In this document: positions 1 to 7,546 of the stretch, piece by piece
Numbering within the stretch: the first letter of the stretch is position 1
Layout of the letters: the number at the start of each line of letters is the position of its first letter
Origin: Ga0074139 sp964515195
GTDB taxonomy: Bacteria; Bdellovibrionota; Bdellovibrionia; Bdellovibrionales; Bdellovibrionaceae
DNA: 21,932 nt
Direction: 5' to 3'
NCBI GenBank assembly: GCA_964515195.1
Contig: CAZETK010000058.1
Span: 1 to 21,932 of the forward strand
The notes under the pieces: model-generated
What the model saw: only the letters and a program-made list of their open reading frames with translations
What the model was told of the DNA's origin: nothing
Databases searched by the model: none
Made by a program: the position numbers and the translations under genes

Positions 1-1380
1 ATTTAATTTTCGATACATCGTCTTTCCTACAAACCCAAAATCAATGGCTGTTTTCTCATTAACTCCACCATTAAGCTCTAAAACATGTTGTACATACAAT
101 TTTGTAAGCTCATCAATTTTCAGGATTTTAGAACCCGCGACTCTCTTAATATCAAATTTATCAGAAACAGATTCAGTGGCTTCAGTTGTGAAGTCCTCAG
201 CCGTGATATCCGACAACTCAATATTGCCCCCATTAGAAAGCACGACCGCTCTTTCTATGGTGTTTTCAAGCTCGCGCACGTTTCCACGCCATGTATTGGA
301 TAGCAAGCTTTCCAGGACCTCTTTCGAAAGCTTGGGAACTGCAAAGCCATTAATCGCCGAAAACTTCTTCAGAAAAAACTCAGCCAAAGGAATTATATCT
401 TCTTTTCTTTCTCGTAACGGTGGGATGTGGATTGGAATCACATTTAAGCGGAAATATAAATCCTCACGAAAGCCCCTGGAGGCGATTTCCTTCTTAAGAT
501 CCTTATGGGTTGCTGAAATAATTCGGACATCTATGGACCTAAATTGTGTTTCGCCAATCCGTTTTATTTTTCGTTCTTGCAGTACTCGTAATAGTTTCGC
601 CTGCAAAGGAAGGCTCAAATCTCCAATTTCATCTAGAAAAAGCGTTCCCGCCTCGGCCTCTTCAAACAGACCAATTTTCTTTTCGGAGGCACCCGTAAAG
701 GAACCTTTAGCATGTCCAAATAGCTCAGACTCTAATAGGTTTTCGGGAATCGCCGAACAGTTAATGGCAATAAATGGTTCCTTCTTACGGGAGCTCATAT
801 TATGAATGGCTTTTGCAATGATCTCTTTCCCCGTTCCGCTCTCTCCGGTCACCATGACATTCGAATTAGAACGCGCCACCCTCTTTGCAAGATCAAGAGC
901 CCTCTTAATACCGGGACTGCGGCCAATAATGCCTTCAATATCTATAACACCAGATTGAATCTGCACAGCCGTCTTTAGCGTCTGGTTCTCATTCTTAACT
1001 TTCACAAGGTTTAGAGCCCGCTCGATTGAGACAAGAAGCTGTGTGAAATTCAATGGCTTGACAACGAAGTCATAGGCACCGGCCTTGATGGCCTCCACCG
1101 CGATTTCAATTTTTTTATGGGCCGTCATCAGAATTATCGGCAAATCGATGTCCATCGACTTGATCTTTTTAGTAAACTCAATTCCTGAGATTGTAGGCAG
1201 GACAAGATCCGTGATAATAACACTGCATGCCACCTTTCCCTCTTGAAGGTCGTCAAGTGCCCGTTGGGCATCTTCATAGGGAATGACTTCGTAGCCACGT
1301 GTCTTGAAGAATTCTATCATCAACTCGAGAGCGTCAATATCATCTTCAATGACCACTATCTTATCTTTTGTATTGAGCAT
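1..1380 (-). CDS. Sigma-54-dependent response regulator, NtrC family (C-terminus cut by window edge)
   Basis: This is a three-domain transcription activator; 460 codons are visible and the gene runs off the window. The receiver domain (about 7-120) has the acidic pair D13/D14, phospho-acceptor D58 (in IITDLVLP), T86 and K108. The AAA+ domain (about 150-380) has Walker A GESGTGKE at 179-186 and Walker B GTLFLDEIGDL from 245. The sigma-54 contact loop at 226-231 reads GSFTGA instead of the usual GAFTGA. A Fis-type helix-turn-helix begins near the cut end (NEKTAIDFGFVGKTMYRKL). By family knowledge, phosphorylation drives assembly of a ring that remodels RNA polymerase-sigma54 at distant promoters. 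The ATG at 1380 fits the normal receiver start; an in-frame ATG at 1398 adds six residues, and neither has a clear Shine-Dalgarno. The cognate kinase is not in view, but an Hpt protein lies just upstream on the other strand. Confidence 0.95.
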   Translation of the reverse strand, partial: MLNTKDKIVVIEDDIDALELMIEFFKTRGYEVIPYEDAQRALDDLQEGKVACSVIITDLVLPTISGIEFTKKIKSMDIDLPIILMTAHKKIEIAVEAIKAGAYDFVVKPLNFTQLLVSIERALNLVKVKNENQTLKTAVQIQSGVIDIEGIIGRSPGIKRALDLAKRVARSNSNVMVTGESGTGKEIIAKAIHNMSSRKKEPFIAINCSAIPENLLESELFGHAKGSFTGASEKKIGLFEEAEAGTLFLDEIGDLSLPLQAKLLRVLQERKIKRIGETQFRSIDVRIISATHKDLKKEIASRGFREDLYFRLNVIPIHIPPLRERKEDIIPLAEFFLKKFSAINGFAVPKLSKEVLESLLSNTWRGNVRELENTIERAVVLSNGGNIELSDITAEDFTTEATESVSDKFDIKRVAGSKILKIDELTKLYVQHVLELNGGVNEKTAIDFGFVGKTMYRKLN

Positions 1381-1549
1381 GTATAATCGATAACACATGT
1401 CCCAAAATTTCCCAACCAAAAACGGGAATCTGCCCCAGCACATTAAATGAGTGAGTCTAAATTCCCCTGTACGCTTTTTATTGATGGCGTTGTGATTGCA
1501 GTTATCAATAGCGATTCACAACAACGACTGTCGTGATGGGAGGTTATGA

Positions 1550-1732
1550 ATGTTACGAGCCGCCTTAATTTTTTTCGTATTAGCCCTAATTGGATTTCTG
1601 TTTGGAGCTACCGGATTTGCAGGTGTTTCCATGGAAATTGGCAAAACTCTCTTGATGGTTTTTCTTGTCTTGGCCGTTATTAGCTTCTTCATCAGTCTTG
1701 TAACAGGTAGGGGTGTACGCAATCTCCCCTAA
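1550..1732 (+). CDS. Small DUF1328/YtjA-type membrane protein
   Basis: This 60-residue protein is almost entirely two hydrophobic helices (about 4-24 and 32-53) joined by a short glycine-rich turn (GATGFAG), and ends in a basic tail (TGRGVRNLP). Length and pattern match the UPF0391/DUF1328 family (YtjA in E. coli), small inner-membrane proteins of unknown function often found near stress genes. A good ribosome binding site (GGGAGG) sits six bases before the ATG. A short palindrome, ACGACTGTCGT, lies at 1524-1534 just ahead of that site and could be a regulatory element. The gene is divergent from the response regulator, so the 169 bases between them should hold both promoters, although I see no strong consensus match. 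Confidence 0.85.
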   Translation: MLRAALIFFVLALIGFLFGATGFAGVSMEIGKTLLMVFLVLAVISFFISLVTGRGVRNLP

Positions 1733-1828
1733 CGGAAGGAAGTGTTGCATTTGGAATCTTTTCAAAACTTTTGATTCTTGCTGTTTGGCAGGAGTTTGGG
1801 CAAAACTTTAATCGCTGGTGTAGTTATT

Positions 1829-1857
1829 TTGACTTATCTTTCCACTGAAGTTAAGTT
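1829..1857 (+). promoter_or_regulatory. Possible sigma-70-type promoter ahead of the Hpt gene
   Basis: TTGACT (1829-1834) and TAAGTT (1852-1857) are separated by 17 bases. The -35 is a 5/6 match and the -10 only 3/6. If used, transcription would start at about the ATG of the Hpt gene at 1864, which lacks a Shine-Dalgarno, so the message would be leaderless. This is inference from spacing and consensus only. Confidence 0.25.
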
Positions 1858-1863
1858 GCTCGT

Positions 1864-2163
1864 ATGTTTGAAATCCCAGATTCACTACGCCAAAAGTATC
1901 TTCAAAGAAGACAACAAGACGTTAAAGATTGTTTCCAGAAACTGCATCAATCGGATTGGTTTTACTTTACTCATCTTGGTCACCAGCTGAAAGGAAATGC
2001 CGCATCCTACGGCTACGAGGATCTCGCGCAAATTGCCGAAAGAATGGAAGCACTCGCAAAAGAAAAGGATGGGACCAAACTTTTTGACACCCTTAATGAA
2101 TTCAGGATGTGGACGCTTAAAAATTCCCGATTTCAGAGTCCTGACACCCGACCACGTATTTAA
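1864..2163 (+). CDS. Stand-alone Hpt (histidine phosphotransfer) domain protein
   Basis: A 99-residue protein that is essentially one Hpt domain. The phosphorylatable histidine is H40 in GHQLKGNAASYG, the hallmark of the four-helix Hpt bundle (compare AHxLKGxA), followed by the expected helix EDLAQIAERMEALAKE. Hpt proteins relay phosphate between a kinase receiver domain and a downstream response regulator in the cytoplasm. There is no fused kinase or receiver, so it must act in trans. The divergent NtrC-type regulator next door is a possible partner, though proximity is the only evidence. An in-frame stop at 1852-1854 means ATG 1864 is the most upstream ATG, GTG or TTG available. No ribosome binding site is visible, and a possible leaderless promoter precedes it. 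Confidence 0.85.
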   Translation: MFEIPDSLRQKYLQRRQQDVKDCFQKLHQSDWFYFTHLGHQLKGNAASYGYEDLAQIAERMEALAKEKDGTKLFDTLNEFRMWTLKNSRFQSPDTRPRI

Positions 2164-2173
2164 AATGAACCCT

Positions 2174-2243
2174 AATCAGCGCCTTGGAAGCCTTTCGATG
2201 AGAGACCCTTCCCTGGCTTCGAAGGCGCTTGAGCTGATTTTTA
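2174..2243 (+). terminator. Likely intrinsic terminator after the Hpt gene
   Basis: A 14-base stem with one mismatch pairs 2179-2192 (GCGCCTTGGAAGCC) with 2215-2228 (GGCTTCGAAGGCGC), with a 22-base loop. AATCA/TGATT can close the base, and a run of Ts follows at 2238-2242. It lies about 15 bases after the Hpt stop codon and just before the end of the convergent hemerythrin gene, so it may serve both directions. Confidence 0.6.
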
Positions 2244-2259
2244 TAAAGTCCCCTTGCGG

Positions 2260-2853
2260 TTAAGTAAGCCGACTTGCAAATCGAGTCACACGGCTTGCTG
2301 TCTCTTTTAGGAATGACGAAACATAGGGAACCACCGGATTACGTTGCAGATACTGCTCACACCTAGTTTTGTACTCATCCCGCAACGAGACGAGTTCGAT
2401 GGAAGTCATGTATTTCTTAATCGCGGGGAACAACTCCCTTTCTTCTTCATCTAAATGTTGTGCGACAAGCTCCGCCATTATCTTGGCCTTAGTATCCATC
2501 TCATCATTCCAATTTTGTTTGTCGCTATAACCTAGAGTCTCAAGCTGAATGATCAGCCCATCCGCAATTTCATGCTCTTCATATCCCTCTAAAGCATAGT
2601 GCTTCAAGCCTTCGATCCCACGAATGGCATCATAGAGCGTCTCTTGTTCAGCATAAGTGTGCATCCTAAACCATGGAATGAAGCGCTCAAGATGTTTACG
2701 CTTTTGCGCTTCTGAAGCGGTTAAGCTGGTTAAAACTTCGATAAAATCTTTAAGCTCTTTATGGTGTTCCTCAATTACATCTAAAATGTCGAGTGAGGAA
2801 TCTCTCGACATTTTAGAATTTCTGACCACCGATTTACCTGCCGATCTGGCCAT
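2260..2853 (-). CDS. Hemerythrin/HHE-domain protein
   Basis: A 197-residue soluble all-helical protein with the hemerythrin-like cation-binding pattern: H30/H31 in EEHHKEL, H65 and E69 in MHTYAEQE, H94 in YEEHE, and H133 with E137 in AQHLDEEE. Such domains bind a di-iron centre and act in oxygen, nitric oxide or iron handling; the specific role here cannot be read from sequence. The start was placed at ATG 2853 because it has a ribosome binding site (GAAAGGGG) seven bases upstream and leaves a 16-base gap after the previous gene. An in-frame ATG at 2880 would overlap that gene by 11 bases. It is the last gene of a probable three-gene operon with the lipoprotein and the membrane protein. Confidence 0.88.
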   Translation of the reverse strand: MARSAGKSVVRNSKMSRDSSLDILDVIEEHHKELKDFIEVLTSLTASEAQKRKHLERFIPWFRMHTYAEQETLYDAIRGIEGLKHYALEGYEEHEIADGLIIQLETLGYSDKQNWNDEMDTKAKIMAELVAQHLDEEERELFPAIKKYMTSIELVSLRDEYKTRCEQYLQRNPVVPYVSSFLKETASRVTRFASRLT

Positions 2854-2869
2854 ACTATTGCCCCTTTCG

Positions 2870-3451
2870 CTATTCAACATCTACCATAATAAGAGCACTG
2901 GAAGCTCGAGCTTGGGCAGTTCCATCCTTTGTGTCAGGAGCGACCCCTTCTCGTCTTAATTGTTCTTTAAAGCGCGCGTCCGCAGTGCTGAAGACTTTCG
3001 CCAAGGCGTTGGGCTCACGGCTCATGTTATGGACTTTCACGTTATCAATATCAAAGCGATCATCAATGTAATTCTCAATCTCGTCGGCCCTGTCACTGGC
3101 CAGTTCAACCTGTTGCTTGGAAACTTTCTCACCGCGCGCAGGCATCTCACTATCAGACCAAACGGCCACGGTGACATCTTTCACTTTACCCATAGTGCGC
3201 GCTTGTTCAATTGCAGTGTTCAGCTCCTGGCGAGCTTCCGGAGTTAAGGCTGCGCTTCCTTTTTCAAATTGCACACGGCTAACCACTTCAGCGCCTTGCC
3301 TTTCCGCTATACTGACTTCTTTTTGCATTGCAGGCGTTTTAACAGTTTCATCCGATGTACTCATAGTACGATTAGCACAGGCTGAAAACGCCAACGACAC
3401 TGTTAAAGTTAATAATATCTCTTCTAGATTACGACGGAATTTGTTTTTCAT
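2870..3451 (-). CDS. OmpA-like domain lipoprotein
   Basis: A 193-residue predicted lipoprotein. A hydrophobic signal segment (about 12-24) ends in a lipobox-like LAFSAC, giving C25 as the lipidated cysteine; phenylalanine at -3 is a non-typical lipobox residue. The rest resembles an OmpA/Pal peptidoglycan-binding domain: FEKGSAALTPEARQEL, then VELASDRADEIENYI (the usual helix with RA) and a C-terminal strand SALIMVDVE. By family knowledge it would sit in the periplasmic face of the outer membrane and grip peptidoglycan. The canonical NRRVE end is degenerate, so wall binding is not certain. The start is ATG 3451, with GGAGGG six bases upstream, rather than an in-frame ATG at 3505. Confidence 0.78.
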   Translation of the reverse strand: MKNKFRRNLEEILLTLTVSLAFSACANRTMSTSDETVKTPAMQKEVSIAERQGAEVVSRVQFEKGSAALTPEARQELNTAIEQARTMGKVKDVTVAVWSDSEMPARGEKVSKQQVELASDRADEIENYIDDRFDIDNVKVHNMSREPNALAKVFSTADARFKEQLRREGVAPDTKDGTAQARASSALIMVDVE

Positions 3452-3483
3452 AGTGCCCTCCATGCAATTATTATTTTGTTTTT

Positions 3484-4002
3484 CTAATTCGTATAGGCCG
3501 ACCACGACTGATCGTGATTAAATTGGGTTTTTTCTTTATTATCAGATTCATGTCGACGATCTTGACTCATTCCCGGATCAGTAGGGTTAGCATGACGTTT
3601 CTGAAAATGTTGTACCAGAGCCGACAAAGCCACCTCCCCCATCGATGCGCCGGTTTGCGCCTCAAGGAGAATGGCCTCTTCAGGCTTTAACCCAATTGGG
3701 GTCTTGTAGATCACAAAGAACGCAATTCCAGCGACGACTAATAGCAAAAAGCCCAACTGGCCCACAGCGGTCAATCCAATGGCGCCAAATGCATTAATAT
3801 AATTGCCCAAATCCACAAGCATTATGAACAGAGCTCCCAACACAAGACTGGCAGTGATCAGGCTACTGACTCCATAGAACACGGCTCGACGAATCAGTAT
3901 GGAACCCACCTTTAACATTGCCCCATTGGAAGATTGCCGCCTTTGATTCGCAAAATAAGAAATGGCGGCTCCCAAAAAGATGTCACTTACCCAACGTAAC
4001 AT
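3484..4002 (-). CDS. Two-helix inner-membrane protein of unknown function
   Basis: A 172-residue protein with two clear membrane segments (about 42-66 and 78-98), a basic N-terminal arm, and a hydrophilic C-terminal tail rich in H, D, K and N. The layout resembles small YqjE/holin-III-type membrane proteins, but I do not recognise a specific family. It opens the run that continues with the OmpA-like lipoprotein (32-base gap) and the hemerythrin protein, suggesting an envelope or stress role for the group. I chose ATG 4002 because GGAG lies eight bases upstream; ATG 4026 adds eight residues and lacks a ribosome binding site. Confidence 0.7.
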   Translation of the reverse strand: MLRWVSDIFLGAAISYFANQRRQSSNGAMLKVGSILIRRAVFYGVSSLITASLVLGALFIMLVDLGNYINAFGAIGLTAVGQLGFLLLVVAGIAFFVIYKTPIGLKPEEAILLEAQTGASMGEVALSALVQHFQKRHANPTDPGMSQDRRHESDNKEKTQFNHDQSWSAYTN

Positions 4003-4075
4003 ACCCGAAACTCCAAGTTGATTCATGTTTACAAGGAAATCACTTTATGAAGGCTATAGAAGCAAGGAGGGTGCC

Positions 4076-4159
4076 ATGCCCTATGTCATTAAAAAGGCCA
4101 TGAACCCAGTTGATGAGGTCTCATACCCCAATCGTACTTTTTCGCCCCGAAAGTTATGA
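4076..4159 (+). CDS. Possible 27-residue small protein
   Basis: A short frame starting MPYVIKKAMNPVDEV and ending in the basic FSPRKL. It is preceded by an almost perfect Shine-Dalgarno, AAGGAGG at 4064-4070, five bases before the ATG, which is stronger than most sites in this window. It is divergent from the membrane-protein gene at 4002. There is no membrane segment and no family I recognise. With so few codons, the ribosome binding site is the main support, and it could be chance. Confidence 0.4.
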   Translation: MPYVIKKAMNPVDEVSYPNRTFSPRKL

Positions 4160-4194
4160 GCATTAACAGCCCGGCAATGGGAAGTTTAGATCAT

Positions 4195-4225
4195 TGAAAA
4201 GAAAAGGCGCACGATTGTGCGCCTT
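4195..4225 (-). terminator. Intrinsic terminator of the secreted cysteine-rich protein gene
   Basis: A perfect nine-base-pair stem (AAGGCGCAC paired with GTGCGCCTT, 4204-4212 and 4217-4225) has a four-base loop. Read on the minus strand, the right arm is followed by TTCTTTTC. It lies about 40 bases past the stop codon of the gene ending at 4266. The other strand has no T-run after the stem, so it probably works only leftward. Confidence 0.75.
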
Positions 4226-4265
4226 AAAATTATCACATGTTGGCCGTGATTTGATCTTCAAAGAT

Positions 4266-4790
4266 TTAGAAAGGAAGATTGAATTCAGGATCTTCAGGTG
4301 CATACCTGTTAGGATATTCGTCCATAAAGTAATTACGCTCTTCACAAGGGTTTGGATGATCGGAACAGCTGTACCAAGTTCGCTTCCAAGGATTATGTCC
4401 TTCTTCTAAGGGATCAGCGACATCTGTTCTTGCACTGACTAAGCCGGTACAGTTAGGCTGTCCGTTTTTCTTGAATCCCTTTCGGCAGGACTCAAAGAAC
4501 TTAAGTGTGACATTATCCACTAAGGAGTCACACCTACGAGTTCGATTATCGCAGTAGAAGACTGCATAGCCATATTCGTAGCGCTGAGTCCCCCACTGAG
4601 CTACGTAGAATCTTCTTAGGAGCGTGTAGTTTCGTCCGCGCTTTTCGTGAAACTCGGGAGTTGTCTGAGAAATTACTGAATGTTTAAAGGGTCCCACGGT
4701 TTTTAATCTGGGCACGCGAAACTTGGCTGCAGCATCAGCCGACAAAAAAATGAACGATGCTGAAATAATTACGCACAAAATAGATTTCAT
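4266..4790 (-). CDS. Secreted cysteine-rich hypothetical protein
   Basis: A 174-residue protein with a Sec-type signal peptide (MKSILCVIISASFIFLSADAAA, cleaved near residue 22). The mature part has six cysteines in three close pairs: FYCDNRTRRC, then SCRKGFKKNGQPNC, then SCSDHPNPC. The spacing suggests three disulfides in an exported protein. It is rich in Arg, Tyr and Pro, and the C-terminal tail is acidic (EDPEFNLPF). I do not recognise a family. The start is well supported by AAGGAG at the right distance (TAAGGAGCAGGGG before ATG). It is monocistronic, bounded by its own terminator. Confidence 0.8.
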   Translation of the reverse strand: MKSILCVIISASFIFLSADAAAKFRVPRLKTVGPFKHSVISQTTPEFHEKRGRNYTLLRRFYVAQWGTQRYEYGYAVFYCDNRTRRCDSLVDNVTLKFFESCRKGFKKNGQPNCTGLVSARTDVADPLEEGHNPWKRTWYSCSDHPNPCEERNYFMDEYPNRYAPEDPEFNLPF

Positions 4791-4859
4791 CCCCTGCTCC
4801 TTAGTTTAAATGCACTTATAAGTACCTCGAGAAGAGCTTGCAATCCTCAGGCCGATTCT

Positions 4860-5944
4860 ATGCGGCAAAATTTAACGTTCCCCATGACACAGAACCAATC
4901 TCACGTAAAATCAAATTCTATGAATCACTTTCTCGAAACTCACCGTAAAGTTCTGATACTTTTTTTAATGGCCCTGCTCGTCGGACCTTTTCTATGGGTT
5001 TTATACCCATTTTGGATCACCCTCATTTTAGGCCTTAGAACCTGCGCACGCATGGCTGGAAAGAAAGCTAAAAGGACGTTCTGTATTAGCGCTGATTCTT
5101 CTACTAGTTGGGGTAACCCTGCTTTTCGTTTTTCCGTTTGTATTGATCTTAATCAAAGGATCCCAGATACTCGTCGTCCAAATCCGTAAGCTCTCTGAAG
5201 GCGGTGGACTCGAACGAGTTCGACTTTTTCAACTAGAGCTTTTTGAACGACTCGACATATTTAAAGAGTACGGCCTTGATCCTCAGGAGATTGAACAGTA
5301 CATCTGGGCAGCAGCCCAAAAGTCTGCGACCTTTATGACATCACTTCTGGGAAATACGGTTTCCCAAATTCCGGAAATGCTTCTTTTAATCTTTGTCCTA
5401 TTGCTTTCTATTTACTCCTTTTTGTCGATGAAATACGCCTTTCGTAAATCCATCGTCGAAAGCCGATGGCTATCGAAAGAAGGCAGTTATGCTTTAGTTC
5501 AAGGTTTCAAAAACTGTTGTCGCTCTGTGATTGTCAGCTCATTTGGAACGGGTTTCGCGCAAGCCCTTCTTACAACCGTTGGAGCCATGATCTTTACTCA
5601 ATATGACCCAGTTCTCATTTTCTTTATCACCCTGCTTTTATCTTTTATACCGGTCATTGGGGCTGGCCCTGTTTCTGTGGTTTTAGCCATTATAGAATTC
5701 ACTCAAGGAAACTGGGGAGCCGGTATTGGGCTGATTGTAGTCGGATCCCTAACGGGTATACTTGATAATATATTAAGACCTCTTTTAGTGGCAGGCTCTA
5801 CTACCGTTCCTCCTATTTGGGCCCTGTTTTGTACCATTGGTGCCATTATTGTATTCGGCTTGCCGGGCCTTTTTATCGGGCCCTTGATCGGAGCCTTAGC
5901 GGTTGATCTTCTTCCACTCCTGGCAGAAGAATACAAACGCAAAC
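4860..5944 (+). CDS. AI-2E/PerM-family permease, apparent frameshift and 3' end lost in assembly gap
   Basis: Two overlapping frames together make one AI-2E exporter-family membrane protein of about 361 visible residues, close to the family's usual length. The first frame (4860-5030) ends in a membrane helix ...YPFWITLIL. The second, from 5032, continues ALEPAHAWLERKLKGRS and then hydrophobic helices, including the family-like FIPVIGAGPVSVVLA and GLPGLFIGPLIGAL. Omitting one base at about 5031 joins them smoothly. Possible causes are an assembly error, a real inactivating mutation, or +1 recoding. The last few residues fall in the Ns at 5945-5954. Family members are multi-pass transporters with varied substrates, including ion antiport, so the name does not prove autoinducer export. 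The start at 4860 is weakly supported; M at 4884 and 4920 are alternatives. Confidence 0.8.
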
Positions 5945-5954
5945 NNNNNNNNNN
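5945..5954. other. Assembly gap (10 Ns)
   Basis: Ten undetermined bases sit exactly where the convergent permease and manC genes should end. The number of Ns is probably a placeholder rather than a measured length. Both C-termini are missing from this window. Confidence 0.99.
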
Positions 5955-7329
5955 ATGAGTATCTGACAATATCATCCTCACCAAAGTAGGTACCCAGCTG
6001 AACCTCAACAAACTCAAGCGCAGCCTTGGTGTTATTTCGAATTCGGTGTTTAGCCCCAATCGGAATGAATACGTGAGAGCCAGCCTTGACTGGTATGACT
6101 TCTTCATTGAGCACCACTTCGCCCTGACCTTGGGTGATAATCCAGTGCTCTGCCCGCTTTGAATGGGACTGATAAGAAATCTGCGATTGAGGGTGGACGC
6201 GGATCACCTTGGATTTAAATTGCTCTGTATCTCGCAGGACCTCAAACTGCCCCCAAGGCCTCTCTTCAATGGTCCCTTCCTCTGTCAACTTTGAATTCTG
6301 CGCTGTCAGTTTATCGACGATCTGCCGAACATTCTGACTTGACCCTTTGGCAGCGACCAGTAATGCGTCCGGAGTATCCACTAAGATAAGATTCTCAACA
6401 TCGACGAAACTCACGCGACGGTTCGTCTGAGAAAATACAAAATTACTATGAGAGTCCTTGTTGGCGGTCACCTCGGTGCCCTTTTCATTAAAACCCCGGG
6501 CTCGGAAATGCTCAGCGACAGCATCCCAACTGCCGACATCATTCCACCCAAGGTCGACAGGAATTACTGCCAGCTCTGTCTCAGACAGTTTCTCCATGAT
6601 GGCGTAATCAAGACTAAGATTGGGGAAACCTTCGTAAATGTCACTTAGGTTGGATAAGTCTTCTTTCAACTTAAGAGCGATTTGAAACATTTCAGGCTGG
6701 TGCTTTTGAAATGCCGCCAGGAAATCTTTCACGGCTCCGATGAAAATACCGGCATTCCATAAGTACTCACGGGTTGCTAAAAATGACTTCGCTTTCTTGA
6801 GGTCGGGCTTCTCGTGAAAACGTATAACCCCAAAAGCCTCGTCGCTTGCCTTTAAGATATTTTTTGTTTTTTGAATGTACCCATATCCTGTTTCTGGGTA
6901 TGTGGGCCGCACTCCTAAAGTGACAATCCTTCCTTCTTGCGCAACAGCTTCCGCTACGCGTACTGAACTTAAAAATTCTTCTTCATCCTGTATCAAATGA
7001 TCAGCCGGGAAGAAACCGACACATTCTTCTTCATAACCCTTTAGGCGCAGCCACTGACAAGCGATAAGTACTGCGGGGGCCGTATTCTTCGCCAGAGGTT
7101 CGTAAATGATCTGACTGACTTGGATACCTGATTTTTGAATGTGAATCTCTGTAAGAGTTCGCAATTCTTGACTTGTAACCAATAAAGGGTCGCCAAGTTT
7201 ACTAACACGCTTGAGAGTTAGATTCTGGAGGGAATCGTTAAAAATCTCACAAAACTGTTTAGGAAACTTTTTTCGTGATATGGGCCACAGCCGTGTCCCA
7301 CTTCCACCAGACAACACTATTGGTTTCAT
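5955..7329 (-). CDS. manC: Mannose-1-phosphate guanylyltransferase / mannose-6-phosphate isomerase (C-terminus in gap)
   Basis: This cytoplasmic enzyme makes GDP-mannose from mannose-1-phosphate and GTP. The nucleotidyltransferase signature GGSGTRLWPISRKKFPKQF is at residues 8-26, with FFPADHLI at 106-113 and WNAGIF at 191-196. A C-terminal cupin domain of type II phosphomannose isomerase has likely metal ligands Q387, H389, E394 and H428 (QSHSKRAEHW, GAKHR), so the protein is probably bifunctional. 458 residues are visible against about 470-480 for the family; the usual end after GEDDIVR falls in the Ns. The start is firm: GGAGGAG lies seven bases upstream. It is divergent from the DegT-kdsA operon, fitting a role in LPS or capsule sugar supply. 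Confidence 0.95.
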
Positions 7330-7437
7330 GACTTCTCTCCTCCAAGGGACTCTCTGCCTTCACCGAAGCTTGGACAGCGATGCGAGCCACTTTTCAAAGG
7401 GCCCTCATTCACTCTGTGGTTTTTTCGGCACTGACAT

Positions 7438-7454
7438 TGTGTGAATTCCACACA
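7438..7454. promoter_or_regulatory. Inverted repeat in the manC/DegT divergent region
   Basis: TGTGTG-AATTC-CACACA has perfect six-base arms around a five-base centre. It lies 109 bases upstream of manC and 93 bases upstream of the DegT-type gene, in the shared 217-base intergenic region. The size and position suit a dimeric regulator's operator, but no regulator is identified. Confidence 0.35.
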
Positions 7455-7498
7455 GGCGAATGTCGCATCAAAGCAACAAAGTTGTTTAATTTTGTCAA

Positions 7499-7527
7499 TA
7501 GACCTCGCGCTAAACTCTTGGCATACT
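7499..7527 (+). promoter_or_regulatory. Possible promoter of the DegT-kdsA-flippase operon
   Basis: TAGACC (7499-7504) and CATACT (7522-7527) have a 17-base spacer, with four of six matches each to the sigma-70 boxes. The predicted start would be near 7534, immediately ahead of the AGGAGG ribosome binding site at 7536-7541, giving a very short leader. This is a consensus match only. Confidence 0.3.
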
Positions 7528-7546
7528 CACTCCATAGGAGGCATCC

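Noticed and set aside
44..805. Long open frame on the plus strand opposite the response regulator
   Set aside because: The minus strand encodes a full set of conserved AAA+ motifs over the same bases; the plus frame has no family features.
1785..1802. TTGGCAGGAGTTTGGGC, resembling a sigma-54 promoter upstream of the Hpt gene
   Set aside because: The -12 element lacks GC at the required ten-base distance from the -24 GG, so it fails the consensus despite the nearby NtrC-type gene.
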